DNA of 64,000 bases from Sipunculus nudus (Eukaryota > Annelida > Sipuncula > Golfingiida > Sipunculidae): assembly GCA_026874595.1 (NCBI GenBank), contig CM049312.1, positions 32,003,956-32,067,955 of the forward strand. Reading direction: 5' to 3'. This document shows, piece by piece, positions 47,991 through 60,700 of the stretch (its first letter is position 1; each line of letters starts with the position of its first letter). The position numbers were made by a program, and so were the translations under genes. The notes under the pieces are model-generated. The model was not told the origin of the DNA. It did not search any database and saw only the letters and a list, made by a program, of their open reading frames with translations.

Positions 47991-48099
47991 TAAAATTTTG
48001 TAAACGAGATGTTTATGTAATGTTGTGAATAAGATGTTTTTGAAATATTGTAAATATTTAGTGATTGTGATCGCAAAAAGAAAGTTTTTGAGAAAGTGT

Positions 48100-49001
48100 T
48101 TGTCCGTTGCTATGGCAACATCGCCTGGCCGAGCCGGGCCCGGCCCACGTGTGAACCCTGACATGTAGAAACACAGCGTTCTTTGTCCTAGTTTGTTCTT
48201 TGGGCGCGTGTGTACTGAGAATCATGTTAGATTCTTTGGATTGTTCGGGAAATGGAAAGTTCTCGGCTTGAGGTGTAAGCGATATATAAGGGGCTGTGTT
48301 TTAGAGCCGAGGTAGAGAGCAGAGGGAAATATTCCGATAAATGCAATAGTGCCAGAGATTCTATGAATTCAATGCGCATTATGTGCGGCCTGTCTCCAGT
48401 TTACTTTCGGGATTATTACAAGAGCTTTACTTTGGACTAGTTGGACTGTTCACGTAGATTATTGGTTTTAAAGGACTTGTTGTCGCTGTGACAGTGGTGG
48501 ACAAAGGGAAATATTCCAGCGGACACGGAAGAGTGTTAGTCAGTTTTGGACCTATCCGATAAAAGCAATAGTGCCAGAGATTCTATGAATTCTATGCAGA
48601 TTATGTGCGGCCTGTCTCCAGTTTACTTCGGGATTATTACAAGAGCTTTACATTGGACTAGTTGGACAGTTCACGTGGATTATTGGTTTTAAAGGACTTC
48701 TTGTCACTGTGACAGTGGTGGTAACCAGGTACTGTACACTTTATTTAATATACTGTGTAATTGTATTGATTCGCTGTTGTACTGTTGTTATACTGTGAAA
48801 TTATATTGATTAAGTGTATTGTCATGTTAGGGTTTTTTTTAAGAATAAATTATAATTATTTGTTAACAAAAGAAAACTGACTTCTATATTCATTCACCTA
48901 GACATTTCACGCTGCCTAGTGTTATAGAATCTAATTTTTTTTTCTCCCTAACCAAATTTATGCTCACACTACGTGATCTGTTGATATTAGGTTCCGTAAT
49001 A
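48100..49001 (+). repeat. 3' LTR of the Gmr1-like element
   Basis: Homologous to 63296-63856 from GTTGCTATGGCAAC through CACGTG, GGGGCTGTGTTT, GCTGTGACAGTGGTGG, AAGAATAAAT and GCTGCCTAGTGTTA to TTAGGTTCC. The true left boundary may lie upstream, between 47990 and 48100. It carries an internal direct duplication (48327-48500 and 48507-48724) absent from the other copy. A TATA box TATATAAG sits at 48283-48290. Confidence 0.7.
48106..48151. promoter_or_regulatory. X-box-like palindrome plus E-box in the LTR
   Basis: GTTGCTATGGCAAC (48106-48119) fits the palindromic RFX X-box consensus, and CACGTG (48146-48151) is an E-box. Both are preserved in the solo LTR (63300-63313 and 63333-63338), with the spacing 7 bp shorter there. 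Their function is inferred from motif resemblance only. Confidence 0.45.
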
Positions 49002-49005
49002 CTAT

Positions 49006-49883
49006 AGACTACCGGAACTTATATTAGTTGTTATAACTAGTTGCGCAAGCTATGTAAAACAAATAAAGTTTATCTTGTTTGAAATTTTTATATCAGACTG
49101 AATGCGTGCATGGCAGGATACAGACATATGTATAGAATCTCAAACCTGTCGCCTGTATATACTCTATGCCTTCTTTTTAAAACCTTCTTTGTTCGTCTTG
49201 AAACTGTGCTGCAATAGCCCTTGGCTTGGGCATGTTTATTATACCAATACTGATTCCTTCTTTTTTAATTCCCCCCTAACTTGCATGCTAACGAATGTTT
49301 CATTGCTATGTAGAGGTGATTTGTGCGAGAACTTTTAGCTATCCTGTCTAGCATTGATTAAGAAGCTATATATGTCCGTAAAGAATAGTAAGATTTTTTA
49401 CAAAGAATTTTTTTAAAGAATTTAACCACTTTACCCGTATTATATTAAATTTTATGATCACCTTAACTTTCATGTAAACCATAATATCTCACGTTAACCA
49501 CATATGTAAAAGCTCACAGCTGTTTGCTCAATAGAGTTTATGTGTCGTTTGACATGTCGTGATGGTGCAGCTTCCAGACTGTATGCTTGCGTAAAGACAG
49601 AATCAACATACGTTTAGAGATTCACCACATGTTGCTATAGATACCTTTGTGCCGTGGGGATGGTGCACATAGGAAATGTATGCTTGCATGTCATAATCAG
49701 CGCATATGTAGATACCTTTTGAATAGTTTGATAATGTTGTGATGTAATGATAATGTAGACTTCATCCTGTACGCGGGAATCAATAAACACGTGTGACAGT
49801 AAAATATCACGACCTTTTCTTATAATGCTATATTTGTGATGTGTTGATTATGCAGTTTCAGTACAATGTCTGTATGACAGAAT

Positions 49884-49952
<69 letters not shown>

Positions 49953-50340
49953 TTTAGTTCTAAGCTTGTTTGTAATATGGCAGTACTTTACCGACGAGTT
50001 GATATTCTTCATAATATTGAATAACTCAAAATTCCGTTCACGGTTTAGTTCGAGTTTTCATTGACTTGATTTGTGATTGTAATATTTTTGTGCTGTCTGC
50101 TTCTGTGATCTGGCAACAGGCGTATGATTAAATATCCCTTCATGCCAGCTTTATACCACCATGCAGAATGCTTCAGGAACTTGTCTTATATACCACTCCC
50201 TTCATCAAGTGAAAATACATTAATGGGAATAGATAACTATTCATCTTATTAAATTTTGTAATATTGTGAACAACTGTTTTTTAACTGTTTCAAGCTTACA
50301 CATTCCGTGTAATTGAGAGTAATCATCAAGTCCAAAGACA
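49006..50340. other. No gene; (TA)n microsatellite
   Basis: Non-coding. GACAGAATCAACATA occurs twice (49600 and 49875), the second running into about 60 bp of TA repeats (49889-49950). Confidence 0.55.
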
Positions 50341-50344
50341 ACAC

Positions 50345-50460
50345 ATGCATAGGGTTCTGCCATACTTTTATCAACTTACAACCGGCGCCCCCTGGTTGGA
50401 CATCACAATTTGTACTTTTCAATGCCTGTAGGTGGCAGCACCTACAGACCATCATTAATC
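50345..50460. repeat. ~110-bp interspersed repeat, copy 1
   Basis: Contains GCCATACTTTTATCAACTTA, CCGGCGCC, TTTTCAATGCCTGTAGGTG and ATCATTAA. A second copy in the same orientation lies at 54470-54570. TGTAGGTG-GCAG-CACCTACA forms an 8-bp hairpin here. The minus-strand translation (CHLQALKST.CDV..GGAG.KLIKVWQ) is similar in both copies. Confidence 0.6.
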
Positions 50461-50461
50461 A

Positions 50462-50649
50462 TGTTCTCCCTTTGAAAGGAAAGAAATTAATTGATTAAAA
50501 CAACGCATTACAACTGCAAAAAATGTTCATGAAGAATTGTCTATATCGGCAACCAAAAAGGTCGACCTTACTTATACTGAATTGTGTCTATTGTTGTAAT
50601 CATTGCAATGACTTGTCTTAGTTACTCAGTGTCACACGGCTAGACTTAG

Positions 50650-50714
<65 letters not shown>

Positions 50715-51985
50715 TGTCCTTGTCACAATGCAACTGTGTTCACTTGCAAGCTTTTAAGACAATAACAGGGTTATACTATTATTGCAAATATAAATCACAC
50801 AATGCACTGTTACTGCTGTTGTGGTATCCGTAACAGGTCATTGGGGAAGACTACGGTCACATTATTCAGGCCTGATCACAGCATAAATTACTTCACAAAA
50901 TCTGCCAAGTGTTTTGGTATCTTCACTTGTCCCCTTGGTCTCATTGCCGGAGGTGATGCTATTGGCGCTCCTGTGTTAACTTAGTTTATGCTGAACTTGT
51001 AACAGGTGACTTTGTCAATATTGTTGAGGTTGGCTCTTGTGTATCATCAGTCAACTGGATGTTTCCATGCAACTGTAGACTGGCCTGACTGGTGTTTGTA
51101 TTCTTGCCTTGTGTGGATGACTAATTGGTTGGCTTTTTAATCAGTTCTTTTTAATCAATAGTTTGTCTTGATGTGATATCTGATGATTTGTGACTGCAAT
51201 TTGTATCTCTTATAACATCAGCAGTGTTGTTATGGAAGGGTAAGTGTGCTCCTTGCTTTTCTGAATTGTGCTCGATTCCTGCGCAGTAAGCCTAGTTTGC
51301 TGTCGTTCTTTTACGATCTATCATCAAGCCTCTTATTCACAAGGCCACTGTACCAGGTTTTCTTTCCGATGACCATTTGTTTTAGACGAGTTTATTTTGT
51401 CTGACTTGATGAGAGTCAATCCTTATTGGGTTTGGCAGGTCAGCTTAAAGCCTTTTATGTGTAACAGTGTACGTCTTCTGTGCCCAAGCATTCTTTGTGC
51501 AAGGTCCTGTGCGCGTTTGCGTTCCTGAAATCAAGGAGAGCCAAGTGGGTTATTACCATTATCCAGTGCTCTCTTAAAAGGGCTCAATCACCTGTCTGTT
51601 CTTTATTATCTAAAGGTAATCCCCTGGAGCTTTCATAAACATGGGCCTGAAAACGTGGATAAAACTGCACACAGGCTACATGTTTTATTTATATGAAAGT
51701 GTTTATATGTGGGGGCCCTCCAAAATAAAACAAATTCAACAAAGGCATCTGGCGGAAAGTCAGATAAGCCAGAGCTTTGCAAATGGTGTTTTGCAACAAG
51801 TGACCTGTCATCTTTATGCCTCCTTATATATTCAACCTACCGGTACCGCCTTAGGTTACAAGTTTTTCGCGTTTGTCAACATTGCCGTGTTTACAAATAA
51901 GAAGGCCTCACAAGAACATTTCACAACCAAATTTACACTTAGATCATGAATATAAACACAGAAGAAGCCAGAAATCACATAAATC
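50462..51985. other. No gene recognised; (TA)n microsatellite
   Basis: A long TA run at about 50652-50712. Two short Cys-rich frames (50802-50984 and 51709-51900) have no recognisable domain and are not supported as genes. Confidence 0.45.
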
Positions 51986-51989
51986 TTTT

Positions 51990-54160
51990 TCAAAAGCTAG
52001 ATGAATGGACACCTTTAATTAAGCGTTTGGTCATTTTGACAGCTAATCCAGCCATTCCATTTGCTTGTGGATGACCTAGACTACTTGTTCTGTGTCTATA
52101 TTCCAGGTTCTGCATGGACATTCGGAATTCGCAGCATTGGAACCTGGGCCATTCTCTGCCATTGTCACTTATCAGAACTGCTGGGGACCCGTATCTGGCA
52201 AAATGTGCTTTGAGCTTTTTGATAACATAGGTTTCTCTGGTGGTTTCTAGATGGTCCACCACTATTCTGTACTTCCGTTAGGTCTTCCCCGATTTTCCCA
52301 CGTGCAATTATATATTTGACAATTCATGCGAAATCAGGGTTCCTTTAATGTTAAGCGACAAAGTATCAACTACAAGTCTCACATGTTGATATGTACTCTC
52401 GTTTGTCTGAAGTCATTTGGGGCCAGAAGATACACTCTCTGGCCCTACGTAAACAGGCTCAACTGAAATGTTTCATCCCCTTCAGTGTTGTTTAAATGTG
52501 CCCTGGACAGAAGGTGCGCAATATACATCTCTTTTCCTGGTCGGTATTCTAAGCTTTTAATATATTGTTGGGCCTTTATTAGCATACCTTGTAGCCGTAT
52601 GTTTGCCATGTTCAGAGGTTTGTATATGGCGATTGTCAGGAGTGGTTTGTGGTCAGTATGTATCACAGTGTGTCTTCCGAAAGCATACTGGTGAAATTTG
52701 CCCAGGGAGAACACAATCGCCAGCATCTCCTTTTCAATTTGGGCGTATTTCATTTCTGCCTAAAAAAGGGCCCTGCTGGCGTAAGATTGTGGTCGGTTGT
52801 CCTGCAACAACACCGCTTCCAGGACTGACTTGCTTGTTTCGCATTAGATAATAATAGGTTTCTCCATATAGTAGTACGCGAGAATCGGAATACTGGTCAC
52901 AAGTCTTTTCACTTCATGAAAGACCACTCTCTGTTCATAGCCCATCATCCAGTCTGTGTCTTTGTAGATCAGTTTTCGGATGGGGCTCAGTGCATTTGAT
53001 ATGTGTGGGGAAAAGCTGGCCAGGTAATTTACCATTCCGAGTAGGCGCTTCACTACTGGCTACCATGCGACTACACCAGTCGGTAGGGGTCTCAACTTTA
53101 GCTATGACTCCTTGTTGCTCAAATTCTAGTAATTTCGATTTGACAGTCTTTTTCGGGCTGACAGGGACACGACACGAGAATATAGCTATAGGTTTGATGG
53201 ATTTGTCAACTGTGAGGCAAACCTCTTCAGGCTGTGTACCTAGCTCATCAGAAATATACATCTGAATAATCTTCCGTGTTGTCAGTCACTGTGCTGCTGA
53301 TTTCATAGTTTACGTATATAAGGTCAATCGCTTCTGTCAGTCTTTCTTGTACTTTGATATATTCTACATTGAGTTTGTACTTCCGCTTGTTTTTCGTGTC
53401 CCTTATGGTTAGTCTAGCCTTGCGAGGGATCGTAATAATTTTAAATGTTCACCTTTCCAACGAAAAGGCTTAAATCTAGTTTTGTCTATCCGCAGGAAAA
53501 TTTGCCTTTCCATTATAGATGCATCTTATCATCATAACAAACTTTTAAACAGTCACTTCCGTTCTCACATTTCTACGGAACAGTTACCATGCATTGTTAT
53601 GGTTAAGCGTCCTAAGGGTGACACCCGGCAATCTTTTGTTATGTACGCTGTGATTGAATACAAGGCCTGAGCAGCCAAAAACGTATACGGGCTGGGGTTT
53701 AGACTGGTTCTCTGCTCTCTTATTGTTCTTCGGCTCTGCAGCTCACGGAGCTCTATGATTTCATCAACGCTGCGAACCAGTTACAGAGCGGGGTACCTGT
53801 GTAGCTTGGGATTTCCAGATAATATAATTTCGTTTTATGTGTATTTTTCATTATTTGTAATGTGGGAAACATCTGGGAGTTCACCTTTCCAGCGGGTTGG
53901 TACAAAATGAAAAATCCCTGTCCGTGCGTGTGTTTGCCTGACTGAGACAGCCGGGAAGGCGTTATTACGCTCCCGCTTCCCCAATGGTATGGCCTTGCTG
54001 TTATTTCACATCTCTGTGTGGTACTACATGGGAATATGGATGCTTCAGGTACTTTGTGCTTTGGTATCGTATAAATACTTGCGCCAGAAGCCACTTGGAA
54101 GCTGACTCGTCTGTCCTTCACTTCCATGTTAGCAGATTCAGTTATACTGAGAGGGTGCAT
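51990..54160 (-). pseudogene. Second Ty3/gypsy element, conventional order, multiply inactivated
   Basis: On the minus strand, in order: protease-like domain (54160-53753), reading FQVASGAS where D-S/T-G would be expected. RT start (53265-53050) with GVIAKVETPTDWCSRMV joins directly to the RT end (53053-52844, LGMVNYLASFSPHISNA), so the catalytic fingers/palm including the DD box is deleted. RNase H (52753-52445) has YAQIEKEMLAIVF and HTDHKPLL. Integrase zinc-binding CETC (about 52375) precedes a core fragment (52262-51990) with LISDNG. Its later motif reads HPQANGMAGLAV, where the catalytic Glu appears replaced. RT precedes integrase, unlike the element at 43-49 kb. No LTRs were identified. 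Confidence 0.75.
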
Positions 54161-54469
54161 TCCAGAGAGTACACAGAGAAAATTTAGGGGGTGTCATCTT
54201 CAGTGTGATCACTTTGTTTCATGTGTAATCCTTTTTTCTGGCGGCTGCTCACACCACGCTGAAAGCGTTTTATGAAAACGGGGATTGATTTAAGCGGTTA
54301 AGTCTAATCCCGTGTGTGAAGAATCAGCTGTTGAACAGGATGGACTTTGTTTTGCCAACCAAATTGCTGAATCATACACCCGTAAGTGATATATGGCTTT
54401 CCCGAGCGTTTAAATTACTATGGTAATACTTCCGAACTTTTCCGATTTTTTCCGTGTTTTTCTATGTGC

Positions 54470-54570
54470 CTCTGCCATACTTTAATCAACTTAAAACCGG
54501 CGCCGCCTGCTGGGACATCACAAGCAGTGCTTTTCAATGCCTGTAGGTGACAGATCATCATTAAACAATG
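54470..54570. repeat. ~110-bp interspersed repeat, copy 2
   Basis: Direct-orientation copy of 50345-50460. The two flank the second gypsy element, but similarity stops at both sides after about 110 bp, so they are not its LTRs on present evidence. Confidence 0.6.
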
Positions 54571-54574
54571 ACCT

Positions 54575-54745
54575 GTGCCAGAATATATTCCTCTCGTTTG
54601 CAGGATAAGAGAGTTTATTTCCTGGGCAGTTCCGGAGAAAACAACCAACCTTGGACGAGCCATTACAACCAACTTTCTTAGAAACGCCGGGGATCGAACC
54701 TGGTGGCCAGCGTTCGATGTGCCGCCGTTTGACGGGCTAGTAAAC
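54575..54745 (-). mobile_element. tRNA-derived SINE fragment
   Basis: On the minus strand, an A-box-like TAGCCCGTCAAACGG (54739-54725) and a near-perfect B box GGTTCGATCCCCGGCG (centred 54700-54691) are about 39 bases apart. The remainder has no tRNA fold. A similar B-box remnant is at 41443-41454. Confidence 0.5.
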
Positions 54746-54869
54746 AAAGGAAATTTCAATACCTACAAAACCAAAATTTATCTACAGATCCATTAGGTGG
54801 ACATGAATCCATTATAAATGAATTCCTCGACCGCATAAACATAGAAATAGACCAACATTGTAATTCAAC

Positions 54870-54960
54870 ATAAGACGAATACAACCGGAATTACTGATAT
54901 TATTTAATTTGCCCAACATCTTGGATTTTGACCAAGATAGAGTATATACCGCTTGGCCCA
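54870..54960 (-). pseudogene. Gmr1-like Gag N-terminal fragment
   Basis: The minus strand reads AAGCGGTATATACTCTATCT then TGGTCAAAATCCAAGATGT, closely matching 43120-43160, and continues through AATATCAGTAATTCCGG as at 43175-43190. It is a second, very short copy of the same Gag start, in opposite orientation. Confidence 0.6.
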
Positions 54961-54964
54961 ATAT

Positions 54965-56855
54965 TTGAAAAAAAAGTGAGTATGTTCTGGTGAACTATCA
55001 TGCCACGTTTCATCCTTCTTGCACTCTTTGCACAATTTTCTTTACACTGGAATAATTTATTTCACATCTTACCGGCAGGTGGCGACATAATCTTTGCTAT
55101 TGACATTTCTTTTGCCAATCTGTTTGAATGATATTCAAGCTGTTCAAGTTCTTACAAAATATTCATTGGTAAATAAAATAAAAAAAAAACAGTCCACAGT
55201 GTGGAGAGTGTGATTCAAAGTTTACTTAAACAGTCCTCAGTGTGTAAAGAAGGATTCAAAGTTAAATTATTATGCAGCGACAAGCTTATTCAATTTAGTT
55301 TTTCGGGGGCGGCCAGAGGATTTTTAAGATATATCAAATTTTCTTGTTAAATAAAAGTGGGCGCGCACCCCATGCGCCCCCTCTAAATCCGCTCCTTAGT
55401 TCTATTTCTTAATCAACACAGTCGAGATTTTTCAGGATTTCTTTTTCTAGAGGTAACTGTGTCCATTGTAAGTCTGCATCCAGTGTAGTAGCTACCTGTT
55501 AGATTTGCTCATCGCAAGTATCACGTCATCCTGGCCCATCAACTTGTGATTAATAACGGCATATAAATCCATAATCACTCCGAGAGGGTGTCCCAAAGTA
55601 ACGTAAGCACCATCTTGAGTAGTCACCCACTTGGTAGCGGCCATTTCTTCTCAAAACGAACCTCTACTGGTTGGCCTCTGTGGGGCGGCCCGGACTACTG
55701 TCTCAACTGTCAAACTTCAAAAATCAAAATTTGTTACACCTTCCGTTTACATTCCACATGGGTATACGTACAAAATATTACTTATTCTGTAAAGTCCTTT
55801 CCTCAATAGCACCAGTGTTTATATAATTTGCCTTTAAACAATTCTTATCCAACACGTGAACGGTCTACCTTGTCCTCTTCACTACATTTATACCTACGAC
55901 ATTTAAACCTACGCCGTTGGTGTATTCAGAAGCCGCGGTGCATTGTGGGGGTCAGATTTTAACTCCAACAATCCCTTGTACCCTTGCGAATTCGAGTCTT
56001 CGCTGTGTGAACAGCTGGTCTGAAATGTCAAACTTTAAAATCAAATGTGTTACTTATTCCATGAAGTCCTTACCACAAAAACACTCATTTATTTTAATTT
56101 ACCATAGATATCCCGGTAATTTTGAATCTTTCATGCAAATTGATTTGCAGCAGAGGTGGCTGTTATGCAAGTGGATTTGAATGTACACTTAGAGGAAATA
56201 CACGCCGCATGCATGTGGTACAAGAAACACCTAGACGCCAAACTTGGTCCAGTCCGTTGGAGGTCCTGCGGCGGACTGCGGACTTCTGCCTACTTACCGG
56301 TTTTAAAATCTAAAATCACAAACTTGTTTCTACATAGTTGATTATTATAATATAACTCATTCCACGCTGAGATGTCAATTTTATTTAAAGTTTAGGTTTT
56401 AATACTGCTGATAGGTGGCAGAAACTAGCTGTATGTCAACCTCAGCCCTAAATACAAGACTCGGTGAGCATTTATGTTGGACTTGATGAGGGTTAATTTA
56501 CTTTGACTTCTCGACATACTCTCTTTAGTAAGAGGAGAAAAACTCCTGCTATCAGAAGTGCGATCGTCACTTTTGGTTTTAACTGCCAACACCAGCAATA
56601 TATGAGGTTGTAGGATGAAGTATTTAAATTTAAGTATGATACAAGTGTAGTTTTTATAAGGTTTATTTTTTTTCATTTTTCCCTAAGTCTGTATAATAAT
56701 GTTTCCTAAAACATGCTAAGATCTACTTTGTATTAAGATTTTGCAAGGGGGGGGGGGGGGTTCTAACAGATGAGCATTATAAAACCTACGGTGCGGTATA
56801 AGTGCATATATTATTTGTATATCAGCTGTACAAAATGGATTTATAAAACCAGAGA
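54965..56855. other. No gene; poly-G tract
   Basis: Short reading frames only. A run of 14 G lies at 56747-56760. Confidence 0.45.
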
Positions 56856-56859
56856 TTGC

Positions 56860-57115
56860 TCAGTTTCTGGTGCAGAGCCAAGAATCAGACCATCGAGAGA
56901 GGGGGTCTCGGTGTAATCAGGCCAGCGACAATATAGGTGTATAGTATGTTTAATATTTTGAGCTGGCCGCAAAATGCAATACCACGCTCTCATTGGTCTG
57001 ATTAAAATTCTTTGCACTGTGGGCAACCTGGTGTTCAGAACCAGAGAACATTGCTTTTCAAAGCAGCGGTTACACGAGTTTTAAGAGATTTGAAACGACT
57101 GCAGTGCGTAACCGC
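56860..57115. repeat. Fold-back interspersed repeat, copy 3
   Basis: Shares GTGCAGAGCCAAGAATCAGACC, CTCGGTGTAATCA, CTCTCATTGGTCTGATTAAA and AAAGCAGCGGTTACAC-type text with copies 1 and 2. Confidence 0.55.
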
Positions 57116-57119
57116 TGGG

Positions 57120-57727
57120 GGAGGTGCGTACATGTTATGTTTAAGGAATGTAATAGAGCTGGCCCCGGGCGTTTTAAGTATAAATATGAGTCTGTATAGT
57201 TGATCCTTACATAAATCTTTAAATGTGAAGCCTATATTGTGGGTCCTTAAATGAATAGATGTTTAAGGATTCAAACGTAGTTTTTCCCAACCCTCTCTCC
57301 GCCACCCCCATTCCCATCTAAGTTTGGTATATTGAGGATAAGTTATTTAGACATTAAATAACTGCTAGGGAAATTATAACATGAAAGTAATGTAAAAACA
57401 AAATATCAATTTAGTTTAGGTACAAGTGTCTTTACTTTACACTTTCACCTACGCTGAAAGAGATCTATGATTCACTGATTGACTGATGAACAATGTAATA
57501 GTCCCCCCCCCTGCTTTACAGAGAATAACAGTTAAGTAATGAACTGAAATATATTTATAATAAGAATTAGAATATGGTTCCATTTCTGAGTTTACTCTGA
57601 AATATATGTCTATAAACCTGGTTTATAAGTAACCAATAGCGGCAACATTTCTTAAAACCTTTTACTTAATAATAATTCATTTAAAATGTGTCGCACATAC
57701 AATAAAAATTATAATAATGATAATATT

Positions 57728-57793
<66 letters not shown>

Positions 57794-60700
57794 CTGTCAC
57801 AACTATGATTACCCTCCCACTCCGGTACATCCCTTCACCCTTGAAGATAAATTGACGCCACTGGTCGAGGGTGTTATTTCTGAATTTGTAATTAGTTACT
57901 TTTGGGACTAGAGTTTGCGAAACATGCATCCCGCGCAAATAATCTGGACTATCTCACCCAAATATTATAATTACATCACATTAAGTACATCACCCCATTC
58001 CATAAATCCTGGCTACGCATGTATTTTCTCTCAAATAATATCACAAAAACTGAATTAACATTTATAGTTTCGTGTCTAAGAGACACGTGGTCTGGGGAAA
58101 TCTAAATCTTCAAAAGAGAACGATTTACTACCTGTCCTGGTTCTGAATACATGTATATGTTTTAGCTCTGGCGCTCGCAATCCTAGAGGTAATGATTTAG
58201 GTTTGGATTAATAATTTCCAGTTAAATTCGCTATTTAGTATAACGACCCTGGCATGATCAATGGATGACGTCATACTAAAACCGTCTAACGTACAGGGAA
58301 AATAGGGATGTTGGGGTGAATCGCAGTGAATCGCAACAGGCTTCAAACACATCTAAGGGTTGTACTTTCACTATCAACACAAAACATAAATAAGGACTAC
58401 AAAGTCTCTTTTGCACGACCTCCTTTCAGTCCCCTCAGCTGTAAGGTCATCCCAAATCATCCCTTTTATAATTCTGCACTACCACTGACAAGTCTTGTTA
58501 TCTAGTATCAAGATAGTTATCAAGTCTAATATAATCTGAGGATTTTAGGGCGTGTAACAAAAAGCGTTATTCCAAATCAAACTCTGGACACACCTTCCTT
58601 GCCACTAAACTTTCTGTGCAGATAGAGTCTTGTCTGGACGCTGTCCCCTGAGTACTTATCGAACTCTGACAGGATCATGCGGAAACCGTTTACAGAATAA
58701 ACATGACATGGTAAACATCGATGATAGCTTGAGCGAGAAGAGTATTGGAAAAACTTGCGTTGGTATGAATAGCCAACCTTTTATATTTAAGCTATAAGTG
58801 CATCATTTATTCAAACAATCCATTTTTAAAGCTTTCCCTATATCCATGTTTATTGTATTAACTCCTGTATAATGAATAAGATAAACCCTCTAATCCATCA
58901 GCCTTAGTGTAACTGTCCTCCGCTTCTCACAGATGTACTCTAGACGACCACCTACGCTTGGCCATCCATCACGCGGAGAACGCAATTCGTGATGGATGTT
59001 GACTTTGTTAAACTGTTAAAGAACCCGAGACAGAAGTCGGCGGCACAGGCCGCGCAGGAAAGGCTCTATTTATCTTCCTGCTAAAGTCATTTAACAGACT
59101 TAAGTTTGTAATTTAATCCAAGTTTGATTGATTAACCATATCTTCCGTAATTTTATACATTATTCAGGTTTATGGAATTCATCAGGTTTTTCAAGCCTTC
59201 AGTGTCAGTTGAGAATTATACCCCTCTCACTTTGCAAATGCAAAACGTTTGTTAACGGTTCCAATACGGTTTAAGCATCCATACATCAATTCACACGACT
59301 TTCCTTAAAGTTAGAGCTAATTGTTATGTATTTAAATTTTTATTTTCTTTTAATCAACAATTCCGCATTCGAAATAGGTGTTTCAAATTTTATTCTTAAG
59401 TCAACATTTCTTACCTGTGAGGAATTGCAAAAAAAAAATCAAGTGTACATCAATAAGTGAAAATAAGTAAAACGGGTTCAATACTGTTGATAAAATGTGT
59501 TTTTTTTTTATAAATTACTATATTCTGGAATACGACCGAAGCTTATATGAATTAATGTCACTAAGATACAACTCGGCACATCTGTTATCTCTCGCTGTTG
59601 ACACGGTCCTTGAACACTGAACTTTTTCTTGGTGATTGCTGTGGAGCATGCAGTAACAATGGCGTAAACAAGTCAGCTATTCTTCCCCTTTTTACAGACA
59701 GTGGCCTGTATTTTATTTTTTGTATGATAAAAGATGCGGAAAATGACATGTAAATGATTCATAACACGTACTTGTTCACAGATAGCAGAGGTTAACCAGA
59801 TGACAGAAGTTTAAAAAGAGATATAACTCCGATGTTACCTAGATGTTTCCTGTATATTAGCCTGATAACGTAAACCGAAAGTCGGCGTGATTTTAGGAGA
59901 TCGGGAGCCTTGGGAAGTCAGATTAGACATCAGGAGGAATCGAGAAACATCGGGATGTCATCGTGGTATCTCGATTTAATTTCGCTGTTAAACATTATCA
60001 ATCGAAGTCTACCGATGTATCCCGATTTTATCAAGATGTCGCTGTGAGTCCAAAAAAAAAAAAAAAAAAGGGAAAAATTTTCAGAATCTTACAAAATTTC
60101 CCGAAGTCTTGGCGATTCTTTCCCACTTCACGATTTCTTCCCGATGTTACCCGAAGTTACACAATGTGGTTCCCCATGGGTAGCCGAGGTGGCATTGGTC
60201 AAATTTCATCGACAAAGCTTGAGCAATTTTTTAATATCCAGCAAGCACCTCTTCCTTCATTAATAATCCCACAAGCACCGCAGTGCTCTGCTCCAGGGAC
60301 CACCCGTGGATTAAATCTGCCAACCAAAGTAAACAGCACGGTGATAAACGGGAAATTAATGGGCGTTCCCTTCATTATATTGAACAAATTACACTTGCTC
60401 ACTAATAAGTTAACTGTGATCTATCTGTGTTAGCGATCATGCCGTTTGAAAGACATGCTTCTGGGTAAATTTAGAAGCGCCTATGATTATTTACCAGCAC
60501 TGGTTACGTCTATAGTCATGTAATGTGTAAACATCCATTAAGTGCATCGGATCTGAAAACAAATGTTATTTGATACCACTTTCTGTCAATGTCTCTTTTA
60601 GAAAAGTGAAAACCTGATTTGTCGAAACTGTTACAAGAACAATTTAGTTATATCTACTCCAGCTCAATCAGCTCATTCAAGCTTTTAGAAGATATCCTAT

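Larger units (their letters stand above)
43110..49001 (+). mobile_element. Gmr1-like Ty3/gypsy element, 5'-incomplete and decayed
   Basis: Domain order on the plus strand is Gag (43110-44260), protease (44840-45105), integrase (45415-46480), reverse transcriptase (46620-47500), RNase H (47640-47990) and a 3' LTR. Integrase before RT is the reverse of ordinary gypsy order and is the known hallmark of Gmr1-like elements. That group has also been linked to the origin of the vertebrate SCAN domain from its Gag. Stops and frameshifts interrupt every domain. No 5' LTR was found. A related LTR is at 63296-63856. Confidence 0.8.

Noticed and set aside
50802-50984. 60-codon Cys-rich frame (MHCYCCCGIRNRS...)
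   Set aside because: It has a hydrophobic stretch but no recognisable family, splice site or context; probably chance.
50345-54570. Paired ~110-bp repeats as LTRs of the second gypsy element
   Set aside because: Similarity stops abruptly on both sides after about 110 bp, with no TG/CA ends or target duplication.
54680-54745. tRNA gene on the minus strand
   Set aside because: Only A- and B-box-like segments are recognisable; no acceptor stem or anticodon arm could be paired, so SINE is preferred.
58963-58998. microRNA precursor at an 11-bp hairpin
   Set aside because: The stem is too short for a pre-miRNA and the flanks do not extend the pairing.
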